From the NCBI GenBank assembly GCA_022036555.1, contig CM039129.1, positions 41,629,827 through 41,693,826 on the forward strand: a stretch of DNA of 64,000 nt, given 5' to 3'. The DNA is from Microstegium vimineum (Eukaryota > Streptophyta > Magnoliopsida > Poales > Poaceae). This document shows, piece after piece, positions 55,001-64,000 of the stretch. The translations under genes and the position numbers were made by a program. The notes beneath the pieces are model-generated. The model worked only from the letters and a program-made list of their open reading frames with translations, was not told the origin of the DNA and did not search any database. Every line of letters starts with the position of its first letter. The first letter of the stretch is position 1.

Positions 55001-58000
55001 TTTGATGTTGACCCTAGTAGGGGTTAGCATTGTTTCCAGTCTTTGCACTTTGCTGCCCCTTGTGGGATCTTCTCTTGCAACCAAAGGAGCAGGGCATGAT
55101 CAGTTAGCAGTAGGTATTCCTTGTATCAGAGATTGTTTCTTCAATGTTTTATGCTATAGAGACTTACTAAATTCACTTGCAACATTTGTGGGGCAAAATC
55201 ATCATGAAGTATGGAAGATTGGATAGGTATTAATCAATCCAAACATGACTGAGCACCAATGAAGTCTACTCTTCACCGTTTGCAAACTGACAGGATCTAA
55301 ACAAATTCTGCAATATTGTTATTTAATTTTGCCCTCACTACAAGTCCTCAGTCCTGCACTTCTAGCTATCACAGAGTGGCACTTGCCAGTTGCATACAAC
55401 AACTTATATGAAATCCCTTATATTCAAAACTGAGTGAGGGAGTAAAGACTATGCAAGCAATATTTTAAATAATCTCATCTAAATTGTATCTATAATTTGT
55501 GTTTATTTATTAAATGAACATAGAAGATACCAACTTATATCATACCTTAATATATCTAAGACATTAAATGAGTGCAACTTTTTGGTACATAATTGTGTAG
55601 TTGAAAAGGTTCAATTATATTTACGTGATTTATACGAACAGACTCATACAAAATTTCATCAGTACCCCATCCATTATGTATGAACAGTCCACATAACATG
55701 TGCACGTCACACGTGTATATCCACTGATAATAAAAACAGGATAAAAGCGACGCATGGGACAAGTCGGAGTCGAAGTGGGCTGAAGATCCACCAATCGGGC
55801 CTAAAACCATGGGCCATCTTACGTGACCAAACAGTTGTCACTTGGCATCATCGTACCCGTCTCCATGGGTATCAGACATTTGATATTTCTGTGGTCGGAA
55901 AGCAAAGCAAAGCAAAGGAAAAGTAGCAACAGCGCCTCCAAAAGCCACGAGGATCCCAGCAAGCCAAACACTGGCAGTCCGGTAGTACACAAAACAAAAC
56001 AGCTTGCTGCTGCTGGCTGCCAAAACGACCAACCAGCGGCATGCAGATGCAGCAACCACGGGATGTGCCATCACCTCAGATGCCATGCATGCTTGCCTGC
56101 CATCACACCTCAGATATCACACTGTCACATGCAAGTTGAGTTGACGACCACCCAAAGAAGCACACCACGTATGTGGCAGGAACGATCCATCTCGGAATCA
56201 AATCAATCTAACAAGGAAAAGAAAAAAAGGAGTTGGGAGATCTTTCCTTCTTCCTTTGCCATCTCGAATTCTCTCTAGGATCATCACGACTCAGGAGCCG
56301 ACCGGTAGAGCTTCAGCATCAGCATCCACCACTCCGTGCTTCAATCAGTGCAGCTTCCACTTCCATTCAACTCAACCAGTGTATGGCATGACGAGATGCA
56401 GGAGGGCAGGGAGCCGGTCACGCAGACGACGCCTCGAGCCACGCCTCTGCTCTTCCAGTTCCAGGAGCTGGGAGGCGGCGCGCCACTGATCAGCAGGTTG
56501 CTACTGCAAGGGAAAGATGTGTCAAGAGCAGGTTATAGGAGAGGTGGGTTAACCTCCATCGATCGATGAGTACAGTGGGTGTGCCATCGAGCCTGAGTGC
56601 AGTGGATTGATTATGTCAACAAAATAGCTTGGAAGTATTGTTACCTTGACTACGTACAGAGACAGAGAGCTGCGCAAGCAGCTGTGACAGCGTTCTGGAG
56701 CTGACGACCTCCCAGCACCCGATGATCACCATGGCACCTTTCTTCCGGAGCTCCACGATGGATCACCCAACAGATCATCAATGTGCTCTGTGCTGATGAG
56801 TGATGACGCCCATGTCCACGCCGGAGGTTCCTCCGGCGATGCGATGCTCCCCTCCGTCGGCAGATAGCACGACACCATGCGTTTAACCTGCAGCAAGTTT
56901 CAGAGAAAATAATTATGGCATCAACTTCGATCTGCGTTACCTTTCAATCATGCGCCGGCAAAACCAAATTTCAAATGCTCAGCAAGGGATGGAATGCTAG
57001 TCCTACGACTACCTGAAACAAGATGCTCAGCAAACGCAAAACATGCTCCTACTTGTCATTACCTAGCCATTCCAACAAGAAGCGCTAGATAGAGTCCCCT
57101 TCTGGTCTGTCTGACAGTTTGTATTATATTATATATCACGTCTGATAAGGCCTACATACTGGCGCTACTGCAAGGGAAGGATGTGGCAAGAGCAGGTTAT
57201 AGCACAGGTTAACCTCCATCGATCTTGTCAAAAAAAAAAAAACCTCCATCGATCGATGAGTACAGTGGATGTGCCATCGAGCCTGAGTACAGTGGATTGT
57301 GTCAGCGTTCTGAAGCTGACGACCTCCCAGCAGCTGGAGGTTAACACCATCCAGTTCAACAGACTGAAAAGGAAAGTTTGTGCTGATCAGTTAGAAGATT
57401 TGAAAAACAGATGGGAGCCTATCACACTCAGACTGAGTAAGTTACGTCGCGATGAAATTACATCATTTTGAAATCTTGATGCTGATGAAACACTTGCTCT
57501 CACCATAGAAACAACTGCAGCCGTGGCAACGCTGTTTTGACCAGGAGCCGAAACGATCTGGCAAGATACTCAATATTAGAATGTCTCTAATAAAAAACAA
57601 ATCTGAGAATCAAGCAATCTGGATAAACCATAAACAACAATAAATGAATAAGGACCTCCTTCTTCAGTCTTAATTGTCATATACTGTGGCAGAGCTTATG
57701 CAAGGATACTAATTATAAAACTTTTCATTAGAAAACTATTAAACAACTGAACAAAAGGCTTTTAGAATCACTCAAGAAAAAAGGGTAACATTTCTCTAAT
57801 GTTATTGAACAAAAACAAGAATAAGATGCTAACAATGGAATGGACCAGGTGTCAGGAGCAGGCCTTGTCATGTCAGCCTAGTAGAAGAGAATGTACCCTG
57901 CACACAGTTGGTAAGAGAAAATGTGATTGATCATATAAATATAATAATCTGGTAAATACTAAATAGGAGTTCTAAACAAAATTTGAACTACTTCAGATTC

Positions 58001-58080
58001 AATAATGAACATGAGAGATCCTTGGGTGGAACTTTTTGGTTAAAAATAGTGCAAAACAGAAGTGTTTGTTACCTTGGATT
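55001..58080. other. Intergenic region downstream of the NLR gene
   Basis: A roughly 100-bp direct repeat links 56502-56605 and 57164-57295 (CTACTGCAAGGGAAAGATGT, AACCTCCATCGATCGATGAG); the right copy has an extra A13 run and a doubled AACCTCCATCGATC. 56680-56900 is GC-rich with no recognised product. 57181-57471 has a 96-codon plus frame, NTIQFNRLKRKVCADQLEDL, unrecognised. Confidence 0.45.
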
Positions 58081-58084
58081 AGTC

Positions 58085-61000
58085 TCAGAACTCAACTATG
58101 GGTATTGTTCCTTGCAGCTTCCGGCATTGCCTCTGTAGCTTCTCATTGCTACGAGTGACATCTAACATTTGAAGGGACCTCGGGAGGCTGCCCTCATGCA
58201 GCGACCTGATAGCAGGACAGTGGCAGATCGATAATATCTTGAGTGAACTTGGAAGGCTTTCCTTTGGTAGCGACCGGAAGGCCCTGCATTCAGTTACTCG
58301 TAGTTCCTTCAGCGAACTTGGGAGGGTGCCCTTGGGCAGCGACCGGATGGCATCACAGTGCCAGATGTGTAATTCCACCAGTGAACTTGGAAGGCCGCCC
58401 TTGGGTATCGACTGGAAGGAGTCACAGTAATAGATCTCTAATCTCTTGAGGTTAGGAAGCCCACTTAATCCTTCTGGCAGGGACTGCAGCCTAGAACACC
58501 ACCCAATTCGAAGATCCTGGAGAGAGGTGAGCATCTGAAGAGCCTTTGATTGCTCCTTTGTGAAGTGCTCGTGGTTATCTCCAAGCACTAGCTCGGTGAG
58601 AGAGGAAGAGAAGTGGGCACCCATGGGCACATCAAGTAAGTTATGTGCTCCCCAGATTCGTAATTTCTTGAGATGACCCTCTGTGAGGAGATACCATATG
58701 TCCTCAGATCTTAGACCCCCACAATCATCTAGGACCAATTTGGTCAGATTTGTGAGAGGAGCCAGCGTAAGCATGCCATCCTTCACACCACCAAGCTCCA
58801 GGGACTGCAAGAAGGTCGGGAAAGGGCAATAAAACGAGAGTGGCAAACCGGAGGACAGAAGCATGGGACAATCTCTTATAACTAGTGATCTTAGGGAGCT
58901 CTGATTTTGTAATAACTCCTTTAATTGGAAGGGCAAGGGCAGCTGCCCTCCTGCTGCATCTTCTATTATTTCCTCTGCTCCTACTACCTGCTTGTTATCA
59001 CACCTCCATAGTTCTAACATTGAGAGGTTAGGGAAATAAGAGATTAGCTGTAACAGTTCCTTCCCAGTGGCATCCCAATCACATATCGCGAGTTGTTCAA
59101 CTGAAAACTTGAATGGAGAATCATTGTCACCTTCAGCTGGCCACAAGACACTACTACAGTCATTTATCTGCAGGAGCTTCAAAGATATTAGCAGTTTCAG
59201 GTGATGTAAGGTCACAAGTCGGCATTCCCTGATCACAAACTCCTTTATTTCACTTAGACTACTGAAGGCTAATACATTCCAGAGCTCATGAACAAGAGAA
59301 TCCTTTTGAACTCTACACTTATTTTCTGTTCCCTTTTCCTGTAATCTAAGTTTTGAATACTCTTGCCCACTCTCCACAGTGCGGCTTTGGACAGAGAACT
59401 ACTCCAAGGAATTGGTGGCACTGAAATTAGTTCCACACAGTTTGAAATATAGAGCTGCTGTAGGATGGGAAACATGTGAGGAAATGGAAGCTCTGAAAGT
59501 TCAGAACAATCCTTAATAGTGAGTACCTCTAGCTTAGAGAAAGGACTATCTGCACTCCATTTCTTCAGAGTTGCTATGTTGAGAAGTTCTAGCCTTTTTA
59601 GATTCTGAAAATTTTGAACTGTCCCACTTGGGCGCTCTTCGCCAACCATCAACAACTCTCCTAGAAGAGGTGGAAGACATTTCCAGGCTACATCATTGAG
59701 GCAAAGGCATTCCAAATTCTTAGCAGAGTGGTCTGTACATAACCAAGTAGGGTATGTGTGACCTCCATGTCCTCTAATGCACACTTCTTGAAGATTATTG
59801 TGTGGCTTCAGGCATTCGAGAACATCTTGTTCCTTTTTGGGGTCCCTATTAGACTGGTTTTGGCCCCAATGTAATTGTAACCGATTTAAGTGGTACATGT
59901 GTACTAAGTTGGCTTCTTCCACTTCTGTTGTTGCTTCAAACTTTTCAAGATTATGAATCTCCAGCGACCCTTGGAGTTGCACCAATTTCCCTAACTGATT
60001 CAGTTCAAAGCCATGTTTTTCTCTTTTAACCTCAAATCTCCTTAGCTCTTGTATAGATTTGAGTTTCCCAACCTCGAAAATTCCACAATGATAAAAATTA
60101 TTTTGCACAAGAAAATGACGAAGTTTCACTAGGTTGCTCATATCTCTTGTAGAAGTGCATATCTCTTTTGTCTCCATATAAGGAAAAATGTTACATTCTT
60201 TTATATCTAGGACCAGCAAGTTATAAAATCTTGATATACTACCAAATAGACTTCTTGAATTTAATACATAACCCTTTATCCTCAAGTAACGAAGATGGAC
60301 AAGTTGGGAGAAACGGTGCAACAGAACCTCCACATCATACGATGCACCAGATAAGAAAATGACACGAAGTGATTTTGCATCCTGAAACATATCACTAAAT
60401 ATCTTGCAAAAGCTTCCATGATGATCTCCAAATAACATCAAAGAACGTAGGTTTCTAGCTTTCAATCTTTTACCAAGTGTATCAAGGCCTTTCTTGCAAT
60501 TTTCAAAGGTTGCTTTGTCCTGGACATCTGCATTATTTATGATGATGGACATGTGACGTACAGACGCAGGAATTTGTATTGACCACACATTAGACCCTTG
60601 TATGCTAAGACATTCAGATGCTGAAACATTTCTTGCCAAGTCATGGATTAGGTCATGTATAACATAATAAGGGTGGCCATCTCCTTTTTTTTCCTCTTGG
60701 AAGAAGCCGTGACTAACCAAGTCACTTAAATAACCTAGTCCAATATCTTCAATTCTCTTGTTTTGATCATCGGGGCCTAACAACCCTAGTCCTATCCACA
60801 AGTGGATTAACTCTTCCCTTCCAAATTCATAATCTTCAGGGAACAAGGCACAGTGGGAAAAACATTGTTGTAGATGGAAAGGAAGATAGTTGTAGCTTAG
60901 CTTTAATGCTGGCATAATATCATCCTCACTAGCCTGATATTCCCATTCTTTACCCTCAAATACTCTTCTCCAATGGTCTACAGTAAGTTCTTTTTTTAGT

Positions 61001-62272
61001 AATCTACCAACAGTTTTCACTGCAAGAGGGAAACCTTTCAACCTCTTCACTATTTCAATCCCTAAATCATGCAAATAAGTATGGCCCTCCCATGTTTGTT
61101 GATCACCAAACACACATTCCTGGAAGAACCACATGCATTCTTCATCGTCTAACCGTTCTAATCTTACTGGACAGCCTACTGTCGTAACCATTTGTGCCAC
61201 CTTCGGGATTCTTGTTGTGACTATTACCATGTTACCTTTAGTTTGGCCTTTCTTGAATGGAGCTAGTAGTTTTTTCCATTCATCTTCATGATCTGTCCAC
61301 ATGTCATCCAAGACAAGCAAGAACTGTTTGGATTGCAACCTTTTTTTCAATCAGATCCTCAACACTCTCATTCTCCTTTTCATTGTCAAGTTTAGGGATT
61401 TGTTTTATGATTTCTTGTGTCATCCTACTTGCACTGAAATTCTGAGAGACACAAACCCATACCATAACTTGGAAGTGGTTCTTTACTTCTTCATAAATGT
61501 GTTGTGTGAATGTTGTCTTCCCAAGACCCCCTGGACCAACTATTGATAGCATGGTGAGGTTATTTTCCTGGTATTTCGAGGTTACTCTAGCTATGACATC
61601 CTCTTTCAGTTTATCCCTTCCATATAACTTTGGCTCTATAATTTGTGGGGTTGTATTTCTGGTGGTTTGGTTGAAGGCTGCAGTACCATTGGTACCAGTA
61701 GTGGAGGCTATCGTTCCTTGCAATTCTAGATCAAGAATTGTTGAGACCTTGGCACATAAGGGCTTAAGCTGTTCAACTATTTGCACCATCCGGTTGGAGA
61801 TTGCCACCCGGTCAAACTTGAGTTTTGTTGGCTCTGTACTATGTTGCCGGCACACCATAGACGAAGCACAGGAGCATGAGGGGAGCTTCAGCTTACTGAC
61901 GACGGCCCTGGCCGTGTGGCGAGCGTTGATGACGAGGCCCCCGACGAGACCCTGATGGGTGTCACCATCAGCTGTCTCGTAGGTCCCGTCGAGTTCGTCT
62001 TGGATGCGGAAGTATTCCAGCTCGTCCAGCACGTCGTCGGCATCGTACGCTTGCTGGCCGAGCTCCAGCAGTAGCTGTTGCAGCGCCGGGCTGCGGACGT
62101 CCCGGCCACGAGCGTTGTCCAGCATCCCCTGTGCGTATAGGAGCTCCAGCTTGAGAGCGCGTATGTTGGGGCCAAGCTTCGAAGAGGCTGCCCACGACTC
62201 CAGTAGGCCATCGGAGACAGGTCCCAGTGCCCTGCCTACAGCCCATTGCGCCGCGCTGATGGCGATCTCCAT
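58085..62272 (-). pseudogene. CC-NB-LRR (NLR) disease-resistance-type gene with two single-base frameshifts
   Basis: NLRs are cytosolic immune receptors that bind ATP through the NB-ARC domain. The ATG at 62272 starts an Rx-type coiled-coil domain (AYDADDVLDELEYFRIQDEL at about residue 95). NB-ARC motifs follow: P-loop GPGGLGKTT (residue 246), RNBS-A VMVWVCVSQNF, kinase-2 FLLVLDDMW, RNBS-B GNMVIVTTR, GLPL-type GFPLAVKT, CFSHCALFPEDY and the MHD-type IHDLIHDLA. A long LRR region runs to a stop at 58085. The unit is about 1396 codons without introns. Near 61341-61347 an A run is seven long where six keeps frame, so the first frame stops after 322 codons. Near 59306 one base is missing (AGGAT for AGGGAT). 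Elsewhere the frame is clean for hundreds of codons. Either a very young pseudogene or homopolymer sequence errors would explain this. Confidence 0.93.
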
Positions 62273-63183
62273 TATCCTCGCTCTTCAAAGGGTGTTGCGC
62301 TGGATGGTGAAGATCGATCCTGCTGATCATCAGAGCATCGATTGAGACACTAGCTAGCTAGCTGCTTATTCTGCAAAAGGTGATGAATATGTAGGTCATC
62401 GTCAAAACGCTTACCCACGCGGCCTGGCTGCTGTTTGGAGCGTCTGTAGCTGCACACCACCGCGGTTGAGGCCACGGACGTGGAGAGGTAAATGTGCACT
62501 GGAATCTCTGGGGAGCTATGCAGGAGAGCAGTGGGGAACGATCGATTAGTATGTATCATGAAGTGTGTGTGCAGTGCAGGAGGGAAGGTATAGACCAGAG
62601 CTGCTGGTTAGCTGCGCCTCAATCTGTCATCATCTTGGAGGATTAAGATACTCTGGGCAGAGCCCAGCAGGTTGGTATTGAATATTGCAATCTTAACGGA
62701 TATGACTCCTAACTGGTTTCTCATATATGAAACAAAAACATTGTTTTCAACAACCCAATTTTAAAAAAGGAAATCATTGATAGTATCGAGGAACAAGTGG
62801 ACGAAGGTCGCCAGGAATTTACAATAATAGCGGACGGCCTGGGCGCCTAATCCTTCCAATAGAAAGGTTGTTGTAGGGTTTTGGTAGGAAGTCATCTCAT
62901 TTTATTGGATCTATTGCTACCTCCGGTCATGAAAACTTGTTGCCAATGTGCACCCAAAAAAAAATTACATACTACTACGTTATTTAACTTGAAAATACTA
63001 CACTGCCAGCCGGATCGGGACGCCATATGTAGTGCCAATTATATATTGCTGCTCGGCCGGCAGAACATGCATATTGCACATCTACGGATCTACGTCTATA
63101 ATAAACAAATCAACGAAATACTACTCCAAAAAAAAAACAATGTAATTACGGGATTGTACCAACCAAACAAGTTTAAGTTTGAT
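62273..63183. promoter_or_regulatory. Upstream region of NLR gene
   Basis: Sequence 5' of the minus-strand start codon. No clear TATA box was identified within 100 bp; 62340-62370 has a (GCTA)n run. Beyond 62640 the sequence is AT-rich with no recognised gene or repeat. Confidence 0.35.
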
Positions 63184-63759
63184 CCCTTCAATCCAAATTG
63201 TAAGTCATTGCAAGTATCTTGAAAAGTCAAAGTATATCAGATTTGACGAAATTTATATGATAAACACCATGTGTGAAGTCCAAGACAGTCGCGTCAGCAA
63301 AACTCCCGCGCCTGCCACCCTGCCGGCTGCCCCACCGCCGTAGAGTCGCTTCCACCTGCGACCCGTGGCCTGCCTCTTGCCGTCGTGCACGGTCGCGCCG
63401 CCGCTTCCCGGGCGGGCGGCGGGCATGGCCCATCGGGAAGGAATTGGGGGAAGGAACTGCGAGTGAGCTGGGCCGCGTGAGCGAGTGCAAGGCGGACGGG
63501 GCATGTTGGCCTGTTGGGCCGGCATACAATGCAACCCAGAAAGAGAAGAGGAGAAACCAAGACAATCTTGCTCCAATTTACGCCACGTTTAAATCCAAAA
63601 ATTAAAGCATTAGAGCATTTCGTTTGTATTTGATAATTATAGTTTTATAGTATTGTCATAAAATATTTATAGTTTTCCTATAATTTTTTCATGGTCAAAT
63701 TGAGAATGTTTTGATTCTCCAAGAATACTAAAATAAGTTATAATTTGTGATGGAGAGAG
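63184..63759. mobile_element. Stowaway MITE split by a 345-bp GC-rich insertion
   Basis: 63184-63262 matches the left third of the Stowaway at 11519 (ATCCAAATTGTAAGTCATTG) and 63608-63759 matches its right half, ending AATTTGTGATGGAGAGAG. Between them lies GC-rich sequence with open frames on both strands (63273-63605 plus, 63227-63565 minus) and no recognised motif. About 40 bp of MITE interior is replaced. The intact Stowaway copies show the uninterrupted order. Confidence 0.72.
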
Positions 63760-64000
63760 TACGTAGTAATTTTTTTGTTCTCTCTAAATCGATTTATTAT
63801 GAAAATAACACACGAGGCACAGCGTTGAGATCCCGACGCCATGCCGGAACTCACGAGGCAGAGGTACATTTTTAGATATAAGTTTTCCTAGGAGATCTAT
63901 TTGTAGGAAAAGTTTTGAAAAAAGGATCACAATGTAAAATTTTCATGTACCCGTGCGGCCGTGCCGTGCACTCCTTCCGACCAACTCTTCTTGTCCTCAA
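63760..64000. other. Right-edge intergenic sequence
   Basis: No gene or repeat recognised; the window ends here. Confidence 0.4.

Noticed and set aside
55002..55226. A 74-codon gene downstream of the CACTA remnant
   Set aside because: The hydrophobic start resembles a signal peptide, but there is no recognised domain, splice context or second copy to support it.
61341..61347. Programmed -1 ribosomal frameshift at A AAA AAG in the NLR
   Set aside because: The heptamer fits a slippery site, but a -1 shift does not lead into the frame that encodes the rest of NB-ARC; a +1 shift is required. A one-base insertion in the A run explains it more simply.
59269..61350. Apparent second NLR start (a frame beginning at 61350)
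   Set aside because: The first codon is TTG, and the frame starts in the middle of the kinase-2 approach. It is the continuation of the upstream NB-ARC after a one-base frameshift, not a separate gene.

Overview
This window is nuclear DNA from a flowering plant, almost certainly a grass. The evidence is split genes with GT-AG introns, GC-rich first exons, and grass-type transposons: CACTA elements, Stowaway, Tourist and hAT MITEs, copia LTRs, L1-type LINEs and a tRNA-like SINE. Protein matches are to plant-only families. I cannot name the species; the repeat vocabulary looks panicoid (sorghum, sugarcane or maize relatives). All calls come from reading the sequence; no database search was run.

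Layout. 0.8-5.5 kb is a CACTA element with a matching 3-bp target duplication (TCG). 6.25-12.28 kb is a second CACTA element (target duplication CAT) that carries a piece of chloroplast rpoB, an exon resembling MSI4/FVE, and several nested MITEs. 12.5-37.5 kb is a decayed tandem cluster of strictosidine-synthase-like (SSL) genes on the minus strand. The best copy (26.4-27.5 kb) has two frameshifts. Another copy is split by 4.3 kb of organelle-like, probably mitochondrial, DNA. A receptor-like kinase pseudogene (20.3-22.1 kb), a dead LINE, a solo LTR and a third CACTA element lie among them. 39-47.5 kb is a tandem duplication of a plant cysteine oxidase (PCO) gene. The right copy (44391-47012) reads as an intact five-exon gene; the left copy is a pseudogene broken by insertions. 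49-54.5 kb is a mosaic of tandemly repeated LINE, SSL and copia fragments. 58.1-62.3 kb is a large CC-NB-LRR resistance-type gene on the minus strand, interrupted by two single-base frameshifts.

The only gene that appears fully able to make its normal protein is PCO, an oxygen-sensing enzyme of the N-degron pathway. The NLR would be a full-length immune receptor if its two homopolymer frameshifts are sequence errors. Because the window holds several internal duplications, many transposon insertions can be checked against an empty site in the sister copy. This was done for a Stowaway, a PIF-like element carrying a PPR fragment, a CACTA MITE, a PIF-like 762-bp element, a LINE and a solo LTR.

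No bacterial-style operons, CRISPR arrays, rRNA or complete tRNA genes were seen.
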